NCBI RefSeq assembly: GCF_019100495.1
Contig: NZ_JAHRVA010000002.1
Coordinates: forward strand, 425,007-489,006
DNA: 64,000 bases
Direction of reading: 5' to 3'
Origin: Falsochrobactrum tianjinense
Lineage (GTDB): Bacteria; Pseudomonadota; Alphaproteobacteria; Rhizobiales; Rhizobiaceae
Both the position numbers and the translations under genes were made by a program. The notes beneath the pieces were generated by a model. That model was not told where the DNA came from. It saw nothing but the letters and a program-made list of their open reading frames with translations, and did no database searches. This document shows positions 10,401-18,263 of the stretch, one piece after another (the first letter of the stretch is position 1; the number at the start of each line of letters is the position of its first letter).

Positions 10401-10512
10401 GGATGACGACAAATACTCGCTTTACGGCGAGGCGTCGATCAATACCAGCCTGAACAATTTTGGCGATAGCTATAATTACAAGGGAAATATCGGCTTCCGT
10501 GTAAAGTGGTAA
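7486..10512 (+). CDS. Type V autotransporter, beta-helix passenger plus outer-membrane barrel
   Basis: A 1008-residue surface protein. The signal peptide ends near residue 45 (NDAHA, then ASY). The passenger, roughly residues 46-640, is rich in Gly, Ser, Thr and Asn, with repeated beta-strand motifs (TSGQGVLTVVQDGKVTVKGG; NAGTLAVNN; NSIGTLTIDGDYIGNGG) typical of right-handed beta-helices. A Pro/Asp/Glu-rich linker of DPDPAP/TPEP units follows (about residues 641-665). A barrel domain of about 300 residues ends in FRVKW, the aromatic C-terminal signature. The start at 7486 has AAGGA 12 bases upstream; a GTG 66 bases earlier is possible. No cleavage site is recognisable. Brucella autotransporters of this type are adhesins or surface antigens, but this one's ligand is unknown. 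Confidence 0.9.
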   Translation: MSIPGYKKRETTAASAALNLRSGVSTLALLGAFIVSGGAINDAHAASYLVATESDLIAAINSANADGDAASTITLTGNVTLANPSAIPSITKSLTINTGSFAFSATGDTLFDTADGETLTLNGNFAGTSNYPQSGILTKEGGGTTVYTGSSTYTGNYFINDGFVEFRDGAQFNTASLSQGTTVSAEAGSTARLLVTGPGTAVYTGLQIGGGANSHSVLEITDGGVVQSSDSNSISVSSSGKDAGIISSVIVDGAGSLLHLNGDIFAGYWGDAFFNVTDGGVIRSKRIDFGGHTFLKGKFAAGVVTGKGSTWESSGTFGLFSGSLNVLDRGQVTSATFSIAGSGGVAEALVSDAGSSLATTTGDITLSTSGQGVLTVVQDGKVTVKGGTGSIKIATAAAGRGVLNIGGKEGEAAQSAGVIEAATIAFGSGNGIVNFNHTNSGYDFTPVFTGAGTINHAGSGKTILDTDNSAFTGVTNVNAGTLAVNNVLGGTMNVSGGRLQGIGTVGTTTHEAEGVIAPGNSIGTLTIDGDYIGNGGLVEIETVLGDDSSSTDLLHIMGNTSGTGDVRVINLGGTGAPTTEGIKIIEVGGTSDGVFSLKGDYALDGDQVVVAGAYAYRLLQNGVSTPTDGDWYLRSTLKPVDPDPAPTPEPDPAPAPTPEPQPATQPLYQAGAPIYEAYPQTLMALNSLPTLKQRVGNRYWSYAGNRMIVQGADAIIPYAPAEEAGIFTQENGVWGRIEGAHNRFKPDVSTTDAAYDVDVFKLQAGLDGMLHETANGKLIGGITVHYGHGSTDIFSPHGNGEISTDGYGFGGTLTWYGENGFYLDGQAQVTWYRSDLSSDPLGIGLADGNHGFGYALSLESGKRIQINEQWSWTPQGQLIYSSVDFDSFYEPFGEKVSLHNGDSLQGRLGLSFDRQNAWQNSKGLTNRIHSYGIGNLYYEFLDGVSVELAETRLTSRNERLWGGIGLGGSYNWDDDKYSLYGEASINTSLNNFGDSYNYKGNIGFRVKW

Positions 10513-10526
10513 GCCGGTAGCAAAAA

Positions 10527-10565
10527 CGAGTGTTGGGGGCGTGCGAGCCACGCCTCCAACACTCG
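10527..10565. terminator. 17-bp hairpin between autotransporter and rpsU
   Basis: Arms starting CGAGTGTTGG and ending CCAACACTCG pair over 17 positions with one mismatch around a 5-base loop. On the minus strand the stem is followed by GTTTTTG, so it can terminate rpsU transcription; it also lies 14 bases after the autotransporter stop. Confidence 0.65.
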
Positions 10566-10663
10566 AAATGAACAATAACATATTTGAATGTCTCGATAGC
10601 GCCGTTCGGCAAGCTTCCGCTTGCCGCTAGAACACGCTTCGGCCTGTTCTCAACAGGACTTCC

Positions 10664-10948
10664 TCAAGCCGCCGAAGATGACGAGGAAGACGGGGGCGTA
10701 GATGTTCTTGGTCGCGCTGCCAGAGGCTTCCGCTTCGGGCGCGGCAGCAAGCCTTCTCTCTGGGCTCTCTTTTTCGCATCCTTACGCGCGCGACGGATAG
10801 CTTCGTCTTTTTCGCGCGCCCGTCGCTCGGACGGTTTTTCATAGGCGCGGCGTGCTTTCAACTCGCGAAAGATTCCTTCGCGCTGCATCTTCTTCTTGAG
10901 CACCCTGAGTGCCTGATCCACGTTATTATCGCGTACAATGACTTGCAA
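10664..10948 (-). CDS. rpsU: Small ribosomal subunit protein bS21
   Basis: A 94-residue protein beginning [20 protein letters not shown], the bS21 signature, followed by a very basic stretch ([21 protein letters not shown]) that binds 16S rRNA near the anti-Shine-Dalgarno end. The C-terminus is extended with [20 protein letters not shown] plus a run of serines, as in alphaproteobacterial versions, against about 71 residues in E. coli. The initiation codon is TTG, fixed by a near-perfect AAAGGAGG 4 bases upstream and by the conserved N-terminus. It stands alone near a cold-shock gene rather than in an rpsU-dnaG-rpoD operon. Alphaproteobacteria often carry a second copy. Confidence 0.95.
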   Translation of the reverse strand: MQVIVRDNNVDQALRVLKKKMQREGIFRELKARRAYEKPSERRAREKDEAIRRARKDAKKRAQREGLLPRPKRKPLAARPRTSTPPSSSSSSAA

Positions 10949-11063
10949 GTGGCCTCCTTTCGCAGCAATGCGCTGCCGATAAACTTATGGGCGATGAAAA
11001 TTTACTGCCGGGACCGAATGGCCCATAGAAAATTCGGAAACAACAGGGGCTGTCGCTGTATCG

Positions 11064-11282
11064 TCAGCCCTTCTTGCCGGGGACGGGAGACAGATCATCA
11101 ATACGCTGCTGTTCCAATCGCGCAGCCTTCAGACGCTTGGTCTTGGCATCTGCCGCGGCTTTTTCATTAAGCAAAATGGCCTTGGCGACGCGATCCGTCT
11201 CGGCGTTTTTGGTTTCAGTTCGCGAAAGAGGCTTTTTAAAGAGACTATCTTTATTCAAGCCTCTGCCGGATTGTTCTTGCAT
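11064..11282 (-). CDS. Small charged protein of unknown function
   Basis: A 72-residue hydrophilic protein, not recognised as a characterised family. It is rich in Lys, Arg, Ala and Glu, with a likely long helix from about residue 22 to 62 (KNAETDRVAKAILLNEKAAA, then KTKRLKAARLEQQRIDDL), and no signal peptide or membrane segment. GAGGAG lies 8 bases before the ATG, which supports real translation. It sits between cspA and rpsU on the same strand, so a link to translation or stress is possible but unproven. Residues such as RVAKAILLNEKAAADAKTKR resemble small conserved proteins of rhizobial genomes, from memory only. Confidence 0.65.
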   Translation of the reverse strand: MQEQSGRGLNKDSLFKKPLSRTETKNAETDRVAKAILLNEKAAADAKTKRLKAARLEQQRIDDLSPVPGKKG

Positions 11283-11435
11283 ATTCCGTTCTCCTCTTCA
11301 CCGCCCTGCGTCCGAACGGCTGCATAAAGGCGATCCAGTGACGATGCGAACATGCCCGCAGCGAGCCACCACAAGAACGTGCAGAACATTCGCAAACCGC
11401 GTGCGGCCTGTCGAAGACAGCGGCACTCTTATGTC

Positions 11436-11461
11436 AAAAAAGGCCGGGTTGCCCCGACCTT
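11436..11461 (-). terminator. Rho-independent terminator downstream of cspA
   Basis: On the minus strand AAGGTCGGG and CCCGGCCTT pair (one G:U) around a GCAA tetraloop and run straight into TTTT. It lies about 70 bases beyond the cold-shock gene stop. Confidence 0.8.
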
Positions 11462-11532
11462 CCAATCGTCTCAACAATCAGTGCCAGTACATCCGTGGTC
11501 AAAGATCGGAAACAATATTTGATGCTCTAAAC

Positions 11533-11742
11533 TTAAACTTCTTGCAGATTTTCTGCTGCGGTCTTGCCCGAGCGACGATCTGCAACAGCTTCAAAGCTTA
11601 CTTTCTGGCCTTCACGAAGGCTGGAAAGGCCAGCACGTTCCACTGCCGAGATGTGTACAAACACATCCGGAGCGCCATCTTCAGGCTGAATAAATCCAAA
11701 ACCCTTGGTGGTGTTGAAGAATTTTACTGTACCGATTGCCAT
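11533..11742 (-). CDS. cspA: Cold-shock domain protein
   Basis: A 69-residue single-domain RNA/DNA-binding protein of the CspA family, an RNA chaperone. It opens [20 protein letters not shown], containing RNP1 (KGFGFIQ), with RNP2 visible as VFVHIS near residues 27-32. AAGGAA lies 6 bases before the ATG. The region upstream to the RpiR gene (about 235 bases) is long enough for the structured 5' leader usual for cold-shock genes. The gene ends at a clean terminator and so is probably monocistronic. The symbol marks the family; alphaproteobacteria carry several paralogues. Confidence 0.93.
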   Translation of the reverse strand: MAIGTVKFFNTTKGFGFIQPEDGAPDVFVHISAVERAGLSSLREGQKVSFEAVADRRSGKTAAENLQEV

Positions 11743-11979
11743 ATTGAATTCCTTTCAATTCGCATGGTTGGTGTGAAGCGAATTGCCATTCGCTGCCGAA
11801 TTTTACGAATTTGAAAGAAAGAAATTGAGCAATAAAAGCTCAGATACATTCGAAAACAAAATCGATGTGCTGAATATAGGCAGAAATTCGCTTTTTTACA
11901 AGCCACCCCAGCAATTTAATTTTACCGGGGATGAATGAACTTTCGCAAGTATTGGAAACGTCGCCAGAAAACGTCCGCC

Positions 11980-12822
11980 TCATCTAAGGGCTTCCAACTC
12001 GGCAATGCGCTCGGCGCTGTCTTTCTCCAGGGTGCGCGTCATTTCGCGAATGATGGTTTCGGCCAGCACGAAGAGCGCTGCCGACGAATCCCACGCCGAA
12101 GGAGCCGCAATCCGTCCGGCCAAAACATGGCGTGCGACGCGCGCGATAGGCGACAACCATTGGTCGGTAATGAGAATGATCTCCACGCTTCGGCTTTTCG
12201 CCTTTTCCGCAAGTTTCAAAAGGCTGTCCTGATAGCGGCGAATATCGAAGACGATCAGAACATCACGCCTGCCCATATCGAGAAGGCGATCGCCCCACAT
12301 GCTTTCCTGCCCGGCCAGATGGAACACGCGCGGACGGATGATCGACATATGCGCCGCCATATATTGCGCTATCGGATCGGTAAAACGCCCACCAATGAGA
12401 TAGACGCTTCCCCTGGAATTACAAAGGGCTGCAACCACCTGCCGCAACTGCTTTTGGCCCAAGTGCCGGAAGCTTTCGCGAATATTGTCCAGCGTGTGCT
12501 CCACAGCCGGATAGGCGGCACCCGATCCCTTTTCCGGCTGTTCGTTGCGATGGTGCGGAGACTGAAGCTGCGCCGCCAGCTCATTCTGCAAGCAGACCTG
12601 AAAATCGGAATAATTATGGAAACCCAGCCGGTTCACGAAACGCAGAATTGTGGGAGAACTGACGCCCGCCTGCGCAGAAAATTCCGCGACAATTTTCAGG
12701 CCAAGCATCGGATAATTGGCGATCAGCGTTTGCGCGGCGCGGCGCTCGCCGGGCGGCATCGCGTCAATCCGCTCATTGATCAGTTCCGCGACACTCGCGC
12801 GCGCCAATGCGGTATTTTCCAT
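11980..12822 (-). CDS. MurR/RpiR-family transcriptional regulator
   Basis: A 280-residue regulator with an N-terminal RpiR-type helix-turn-helix (about residues 1-80; SAQAGVSSPTILRFVNRLGF is the recognition region) and a C-terminal SIS domain (about 120-260; VYLIGGRFTDPIAQYMAAHM). SIS domains usually sense phosphosugars, but RpiR proteins beside amine and amino-acid genes also occur. It is divergent from the amidohydrolase-TRAP-ligase operon starting at 12951, so control of that operon is likely. The 128-base shared gap holds a short palindrome at 12919-12932. Confidence 0.88.
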   Translation of the reverse strand: MENTALARASVAELINERIDAMPPGERRAAQTLIANYPMLGLKIVAEFSAQAGVSSPTILRFVNRLGFHNYSDFQVCLQNELAAQLQSPHHRNEQPEKGSGAAYPAVEHTLDNIRESFRHLGQKQLRQVVAALCNSRGSVYLIGGRFTDPIAQYMAAHMSIIRPRVFHLAGQESMWGDRLLDMGRRDVLIVFDIRRYQDSLLKLAEKAKSRSVEIILITDQWLSPIARVARHVLAGRIAAPSAWDSSAALFVLAETIIREMTRTLEKDSAERIAELEALR

Positions 12823-12918
12823 TCCGACTGCTCTTTCCCGAATATAGGCAAAATTGTGTTTGACAAAGCATCATAGGACGTATCAAATAATCCACAATAG
12901 CGCACAAATGGAAAAAAC

Positions 12919-12932
12919 GTAACATAAGTTAC
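12919..12932. promoter_or_regulatory. Palindrome in the RpiR/amidohydrolase control region
   Basis: GTAAC and GTTAC flank ATAA, a 5-bp inverted repeat 18 bases before the amidohydrolase start. It is a candidate operator for the divergent RpiR regulator; a match this short could be chance. Confidence 0.35.
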
Positions 12933-12950
12933 AGCGCAGGGAACAAACAA

Positions 12951-13763
12951 ATGGTAGACGAGCGAGTTGATCGTGCGGATAGTCGGGATCTGCCTTCCGC
13001 ACCGGTCATTGTCGTCAATGAAGATGGGAAAAGCCCTTATCTCTTCGTTTGCGAACATGCCTCCAATTTCATACCGAAAAATTTTGGGGGGCTAGGGCTA
13101 GATACCGAAGCGCTCACGGCCCACATCGCATGGGACCCCGGAGCGGTCGAAGTCGCACGGCATTTAAGTACGGCACTGGATGCAACCCTGATTGAGGCTG
13201 GCCTTTCGAGGCTGCTGATTGATTGCAACCGCCCGCTCGACGCGCATGACCTTATCCCGGAAATCAGTGAAGCCACGGTCATTCCCGGAAACCACGCCCT
13301 CGATTCCATCGACCGCATGGCGCGGATCGACCTGTCGCACCGGCCATTTCATGCCTGCATCGAAAGCACGATCAAAGCTCGCGCGGCACACGGCCAGCCC
13401 TCATGGATCGTCACCATCCATTCCTTCACGCCCGTCTATCATGGCACATCGCGCCCCTGGCAGATCGGCATCATTCATGACAGGGACGACCGGATCGCAA
13501 GGCCCCTGATCGCGGGATTGAAACGGGACCCGGCCCTCAATGTCGGCGTCAACGAGCCTTACTCGCCCGCAGACCGGGTCTATTACACGCTGGAGCGCCA
13601 TGCACGTCCGCACAATTCGCCTTGCGTGATGATCGAAATCCGCAATGACGAGATCACAAATGCGCAAACGCAAGAAGGTTGGGCAGCGCGCCTTGCCGCC
13701 ATCTTCACGGATATAGCCGGGACGCTTGCGCCTCAAGATCACTTCACCGGACAGAAAGCCTGA
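12951..13763 (+). CDS. N-formylglutamate amidohydrolase family enzyme
   Basis: A 270-residue cytosolic hydrolase of family PF05013, whose known members release glutamate from N-formylglutamate. Family motifs are visible in order: VCEHASNFIPKNFGGLG (about 32-48), HIAWDPGA, RLLIDCNRPLDAHD, TIHSFTPVYHG, GIIHDRD and CVMIEIRNDEI. No histidine-utilisation genes are nearby. Instead it opens an operon with a TRAP importer, a glutamine-synthetase-like ligase and two oxidoreductases. I infer that here it may hydrolyse a gamma-glutamyl or N-acyl intermediate rather than formylglutamate. Confidence 0.85.
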   Translation: MVDERVDRADSRDLPSAPVIVVNEDGKSPYLFVCEHASNFIPKNFGGLGLDTEALTAHIAWDPGAVEVARHLSTALDATLIEAGLSRLLIDCNRPLDAHDLIPEISEATVIPGNHALDSIDRMARIDLSHRPFHACIESTIKARAAHGQPSWIVTIHSFTPVYHGTSRPWQIGIIHDRDDRIARPLIAGLKRDPALNVGVNEPYSPADRVYYTLERHARPHNSPCVMIEIRNDEITNAQTQEGWAARLAAIFTDIAGTLAPQDHFTGQKA

Positions 13764-13774
13764 AGGAGCGGAAT

Positions 13775-14326
13775 ATGCCGAAGCCGATCAGACTGTTTGT
13801 CAAGTATGTAGATACTCTGAATTATTATGTCGGGCGCTTTGCGATGTATCTGTTTTTCGCACTTGCCGCCTGCCTGCTTTATTCAACGTTTTCGCGTGTT
13901 GTTTTTGGCGTGCCTATAAACTGGGTGCTGGAAATGTCGCAATTCATTCTCTCCGCCTATTATCTTCTGGGCGGGGCCTATGCCATGCAACAGGGCGCGC
14001 ATGTGCGCATGGACCTGTTCTTCGACAGGCTCACGCCTCGAAGCAAGGCAATCACCGACATGATCACCATCCTGTTTATCATCTTCTATCTGGGAGTGAT
14101 GATCGCGGGCGGCATTTCATCAACCAATTACGCTATCGTCTATAACCAGAAGAATTATACCGCCTGGGCGCCCGTCCTCTGGCCGATCAAGCTCATCATG
14201 ACGGTCGGCGTCTTCCTTCTGCTTCTTCAATGCCTTTCCAATTTCTTCAAGGACTGGGCCACCCTGCGAGGCAAGCCGATCCATACGATCGCAGGCCCGG
14301 CCATTGAGGAGGGGCACCACCTATGA
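13775..14326 (+). CDS. TRAP transporter small permease (DctQ type)
   Basis: A 183-residue membrane protein with about four hydrophobic helices and the DctQ pattern, including FSRVVFGVPINWVLEMSQFI near residues 43-62. It is the small membrane subunit of a tripartite ATP-independent periplasmic importer. The start MPKPIRL is set by AAGGAGCGG just upstream; it begins 12 bases after the amidohydrolase stop. Its stop overlaps the large-permease start (ATGA). Confidence 0.9.
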   Translation: MPKPIRLFVKYVDTLNYYVGRFAMYLFFALAACLLYSTFSRVVFGVPINWVLEMSQFILSAYYLLGGAYAMQQGAHVRMDLFFDRLTPRSKAITDMITILFIIFYLGVMIAGGISSTNYAIVYNQKNYTAWAPVLWPIKLIMTVGVFLLLLQCLSNFFKDWATLRGKPIHTIAGPAIEEGHHL

Positions 14327-15648
14327 GCTCCGAACTCATCACGCTTTTCATGTTCGCCACCATGATGGTGCTGCTGATGACCGGGCAGCGTGTCTTCGGC
14401 GTCATCGGCTTCGTAGGTGCAGCGGCCGCGCTTCTGTTATGGGGCAAGGGCTCGTTCGAGATGCCCTACAATGCCACATTCGCGGTATTGAACTGGTATC
14501 CCCTCATCACCGTGCCGTTCTTTGTCTTCATGGGCTATATGCTGTCGGAATCGGGCATTGCGAGCAATCTTTACCGAATGTTCCATGTCTGGTTCGGGGG
14601 CATTCGCGGCGGGCTGGCACTGGGTACGGTTGGCCTGATGGTCATCATTTCATGCATGAACGGCCTAAGCGTGGCAGGTATGGCCATCGGCGCGACGGTC
14701 GCCCTGCCCGAGCTTCTCAAGCGCGGTTACAACAAAATCATGGTCACGGGCGTCATTCAGGCGGGCAGTTCGCTCGGCATCCTCATCCCACCCAGCGTCG
14801 TGCTGGTGCTTTATGCGATGATTGCACGCCAGCCTGTATTGCAGCTCTGGCTGGCAGGCATCGGACCCGGTATCCTGATGGCATTGCTGTTTTCCATCTA
14901 CATCTATATCCGCTGCCGCCTCCAGCCTGAACTGGGGCCGACCCTGCCAAAGGAGGAACTAGACAGGATCACCTGGGGTGAACGTTTCTCGTTATTACGT
15001 GCAGGTATCCTGCCGCTGGTGATTTTCGGCGCAATGATGGGCCTGTTTCTAACTGGTGTGACAAGCCTCGTTGAAAGCGCTGCGGTCGGCGCACTCCTGG
15101 CAACGCTTGCCGCGCTTGTAACAAAACGACTTACAAAAGTAGTCTGGGAAACGACCACCCGCAACACTCTCACTGTCACCTGCATGTTCCTCTGGATCAT
15201 TCTGGCGGCACTGTGTTTCTCGTCGGTCTATGACGGGTTGGGGGCCGTGAAGGCAATTGAGAACGTATTGCTCGGCACATTCGATCTTTCGCCATGGACC
15301 ATTCTCATACTCATGCTGCTGTCTTTCATCGTGCTGGGAATGTTCCTCGACGATACCGCCATGCTGGTGATTGTCGCCCCGCTTTACATCCCATTGGTGA
15401 AGAGCCTTGGCTTCAATGCCATCTGGTTCGGCATTCTCTACACGATCACCTGCCAGATTGCGTACATCACACCGCCTTTCGGCTATAATCTCTTCATCAT
15501 GAGAGCACTGGCGCCCAAGGATGTCACGCTGGTGGATATCTATCGCTCCATCGTGCCATTCTTCTTTCTGATGGTGCTGACCATCATCATCCTGATGATC
15601 TTTCCCCAGATCGCGATGTGGCTACCCGATTGGTACACGGGACGATGA
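14323..15648 (+). CDS. TRAP transporter large permease (DctM type)
   Basis: A 441-residue integral membrane protein with about 12 helices, the sodium-coupled transport channel of the TRAP system. DctM hallmarks include the MLSESGIASNLYRMFHVWFG segment near residues 70-90, GVIQAGSSLGILIPPSVVLV near 145-165, and FLDDTAMLVIVAPLYIPLVK near 344-363. It is coupled by a 4-base overlap to the small permease and followed after 113 bases by the binding protein. Confidence 0.92.
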   Translation: MSSELITLFMFATMMVLLMTGQRVFGVIGFVGAAAALLLWGKGSFEMPYNATFAVLNWYPLITVPFFVFMGYMLSESGIASNLYRMFHVWFGGIRGGLALGTVGLMVIISCMNGLSVAGMAIGATVALPELLKRGYNKIMVTGVIQAGSSLGILIPPSVVLVLYAMIARQPVLQLWLAGIGPGILMALLFSIYIYIRCRLQPELGPTLPKEELDRITWGERFSLLRAGILPLVIFGAMMGLFLTGVTSLVESAAVGALLATLAALVTKRLTKVVWETTTRNTLTVTCMFLWIILAALCFSSVYDGLGAVKAIENVLLGTFDLSPWTILILMLLSFIVLGMFLDDTAMLVIVAPLYIPLVKSLGFNAIWFGILYTITCQIAYITPPFGYNLFIMRALAPKDVTLVDIYRSIVPFFFLMVLTIIILMIFPQIAMWLPDWYTGR

Positions 15649-15761
15649 CGAGAACTTACGGAGGACAACCCATAAGACTGGCCACAAGAGCCGCAAAAGG
15701 CCGGGCCGCCATGGTTGAAGAGTACAAATAAGGGAACTTCAAACAAACGGGAGAATGAGCA

Positions 15762-16829
15762 ATGAGTGAGAATAACAGGCTTAACAAACGCGACTTTCTC
15801 AAAAAGGCCGGACTGACCGGCGTTGGCGCGCTTGGCGCGACCACACTCGCCGCGCCCTATGTTCGGGCACAAAGCCCGATCAAGTGGCGGCTTCAGACCT
15901 ATGCCGGCCCAGCTTTGGCCGAGCACGTCATCAAGCCCTCCATCGACGCTTTCAACAAGGCGGCCAATGGTGAAATGGTGATCGAGCTTTACACGTCGGA
16001 TCAGCTTGTGCCGCAGGGCGAGCTGTTCCGCGCCGTGCAAGCGGGAACCATCGACGCCGCCCAGAGCGACGATGATTCCATGGCGTCACCTGTCGATGTC
16101 GCAGTATTCGGGGCCTATTTCCCCTTCGCCTCACGCTACAGCCTCGATGTGCCTGTCCTGTTCAACTGGTATGGCCTCAAGGAAATCTGGGAAGAGGCCT
16201 ACAACGAAATCCCTGGCGTTACATGGCTGAGCGCCGGTGCCTGGGACCCCTGCAACTTCGCTACGACCAAGCCGATCCGCAGTCTGCAGGACTTGCAGGG
16301 GCTGCGTGTCTTTACCTTCCCGACCGGCGGACGCTTCCTCACCAAGTTCGGTGTCGTGCCTGTCACCTTGCCTTGGGAAGATATTGAAGTGGCGATCCAG
16401 ACCGGCGAACTGGACGGCGTGTGCTGGTCCGGCGCAACGGAGGTCTATACGGTCGGCTGGGCCGACATCAATAAATACTACCTCACCAACAACATCAGCG
16501 GTGCATGGGCCGGTTCCTATTTTGCCAATACGGAGAAATGGAACGCAGTTCCTGATCATCTCAAACAACTGTTCAAGCTGGCGATGGATAGTTCGCATTA
16601 TTACCGCCAGCACTGGTACTGGTGGGGTGAAGCGCATTACCGCACAACGGGCGGCAAGCTGGAACTCACCAGCATTCCGGAAGCCGAATGGCAGCAGGTG
16701 GAAGATGCGGCCATGCAGTTCTGGGATGAAATTGCCGCCAAGAGCGCACGCACGGCCAAGGTGGTCGATATCCTGAAGAAATATCAGGAGACCATGCGCA
16801 AGGCTGGCGCACCATACCGTTATTCCTGA
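15762..16829 (+). CDS. TRAP transporter solute-binding protein (DctP type)
   Basis: A 355-residue periplasmic binding protein. The N-terminus NKRDFLKKAGLTGVGALGAT, with cleavage near VRA-QS, resembles a twin-arginine signal but has KR instead of RR, so Tat export is likely but not certain. The mature part begins IKWRLQTYAGP and has the DctP ligand region, including RVFTFPTGGRFLTKFGV and GELDGVCWSG. The subfamily is of the larger TAT-type DctP proteins, often tied to carboxylate or amino-acid-like ligands. It lies between its permeases and a gamma-glutamyl-ligase-like gene. Confidence 0.9.
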   Translation: MSENNRLNKRDFLKKAGLTGVGALGATTLAAPYVRAQSPIKWRLQTYAGPALAEHVIKPSIDAFNKAANGEMVIELYTSDQLVPQGELFRAVQAGTIDAAQSDDDSMASPVDVAVFGAYFPFASRYSLDVPVLFNWYGLKEIWEEAYNEIPGVTWLSAGAWDPCNFATTKPIRSLQDLQGLRVFTFPTGGRFLTKFGVVPVTLPWEDIEVAIQTGELDGVCWSGATEVYTVGWADINKYYLTNNISGAWAGSYFANTEKWNAVPDHLKQLFKLAMDSSHYYRQHWYWWGEAHYRTTGGKLELTSIPEAEWQQVEDAAMQFWDEIAAKSARTAKVVDILKKYQETMRKAGAPYRYS

Positions 16830-16836
16830 CGAATTC

Positions 16837-16870
16837 GGCGTCGCGCTCTGGCGCGGCGCCTCTCTTTTTT
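16837..16870 (+). terminator. Hairpin with T-run between dctP-like and ligase genes
   Basis: GGCGTCGCGC and GCGCGGCGCC pair (one G:U) around TCTG, followed by TCTCTTTTTT. It sits 7 bases after the TRAP binding-protein stop and 23 before the next gene, so it is either a partial terminator within the operon or the end of the transport unit. Confidence 0.7.
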
Positions 16871-16892
16871 CCCGTTTGGAGCGAAGCATTAA

Positions 16893-18263
16893 ATGGCCGA
16901 ACAGTTGACTTTCGATGCATTGAAAAAAGCGGTCGCGAATGACGAGATCGATACCGTGCTTGCCTGTTTCGTGGATATGCAGGGACGCCTGATTGGCAAA
17001 CGCTTCTATGGGCAGTTCTTTGTAGAATCGGGCCACGAGGAAACACACGGTTGCAGTTATCTGCTTACCGACGATATCGATATGGAACCTGTCGCCGGCT
17101 ATGAGGCGGCAAGCTGGGACAAGGGCTACGGCGATTTTGTCATCAAGCCGGATCTCTCCACGCTGCGCCTTGCGCCATGGCTTGAAAAAACGGCCATAGT
17201 TCTGTGCGATGTGCTGGATCATCATGATCACGAAGATCTTTCGCATTCGCCCCGCGCTATCCTCAAAAAGCAGTTGGCACGTCTGCATGAACGCGGCTAT
17301 CGCGCCTATTTCGCATCGGAACTGGAATTCTATCTTTTCGATGAGACTTATAAGAGCGCGCGCGCCAAGCACTGGCAAGCGATGGAAACCTCTTCGCCCT
17401 ATGTGCAGGATTATGTGATCCACCTCACCACCAAGGAAGAACAGGTGCTGCGCGCCATGCGCAATCATCTCGCCGCCGCAGGAATTCCAGTGGAAAATTC
17501 CAAGGGTGAATGGGGCCCCGGCCAGCAGGAACTCAATGTGCGCTACGCCGAAGCGCTGGAAATGGCAGATCGTCATGTCGTCATGAAAAACGCCATGAAG
17601 GAAATCGCCGAAGCCCATGGCAAGTGCATCACTTTCATGGCCAAATATGATTACAGCAGAGCTGGCAGCTCCAGCCATGTGCACAATTCGCTCTGGAGCG
17701 CCGACGGCAAGGAGCCGCTGTTCTTCGATCCGAAAGCGCCATACACGATGACGCCGCTGATGCGGTCATGGGTGGCGGGCCAGCTTAAATATGCTGCGGA
17801 TTACACCTATTTTCTTGCGCCTTACATCAACTCCTACAAGCGTTTTCAGGCGGGTACTTTCGCGCCGACCAAGATCATGTGGAGCCAAGACAACCGAACG
17901 GCAGGCTTTCGCCTGTGCGGCGAAGGCACCAAGGCCATTCGCATGGAATGCCGCATCGGCGGCGCGGACCTGAACCCCTATCTCGCTTTCGCAGCGCTTA
18001 TCGCCGCCGGTCTGAAAGGCGTAGACGAAAAGCTGGAACTGGACGAGCCATTCGTGGGCGATGCCTATAGCGCGGTGAAGCTGAAGGAAATTCCTTACAC
18101 GCTGCGCGAAGCGGCTCAAGCGCTGAAGAACTCGGCGTTCCTCAGGGAGGCGCTGGGTGACGATGTGGTCAACCACTATGTCCATACCGCCCATTGGGAG
18201 CAGATCGAATATGATCGCCGTGTCACCGACTGGGAGCTGTATCGCGGGTTTGAGCGCTATTAG
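16893..18263 (+). CDS. Glutamine-synthetase-family ligase (probable gamma-glutamyl-amine synthetase)
   Basis: A 456-residue GS-family protein with the beta-Grasp N-terminus (VLACFVDMQGRLIGKRF) and catalytic domain. Visible metal and glutamate-site motifs are FASELEFYLF (near 147), GQQELNVRYA, AGSSSHVHNSLW (near 253) and KRFQAGTFAPTKIMW. It lacks the adenylylation-loop Tyr context of housekeeping GlnA. Such proteins join glutamate to amines, as in PuuA or IpuC. Placement between an importer, an ALDH, an ADH and an amidohydrolase fits gamma-glutamylation of an imported amine or amino alcohol. The substrate is unproven. Confidence 0.85.
   Translation: MAEQLTFDALKKAVANDEIDTVLACFVDMQGRLIGKRFYGQFFVESGHEETHGCSYLLTDDIDMEPVAGYEAASWDKGYGDFVIKPDLSTLRLAPWLEKTAIVLCDVLDHHDHEDLSHSPRAILKKQLARLHERGYRAYFASELEFYLFDETYKSARAKHWQAMETSSPYVQDYVIHLTTKEEQVLRAMRNHLAAAGIPVENSKGEWGPGQQELNVRYAEALEMADRHVVMKNAMKEIAEAHGKCITFMAKYDYSRAGSSSHVHNSLWSADGKEPLFFDPKAPYTMTPLMRSWVAGQLKYAADYTYFLAPYINSYKRFQAGTFAPTKIMWSQDNRTAGFRLCGEGTKAIRMECRIGGADLNPYLAFAALIAAGLKGVDEKLELDEPFVGDAYSAVKLKEIPYTLREAAQALKNSAFLREALGDDVVNHYVHTAHWEQIEYDRRVTDWELYRGFERY

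Noticed and set aside
16131..17684. Minus-strand open frame of 517 codons across the TRAP and ligase genes
   Set aside because: It spans two well-supported genes on the other strand and an intergenic terminator, with no domain of its own.
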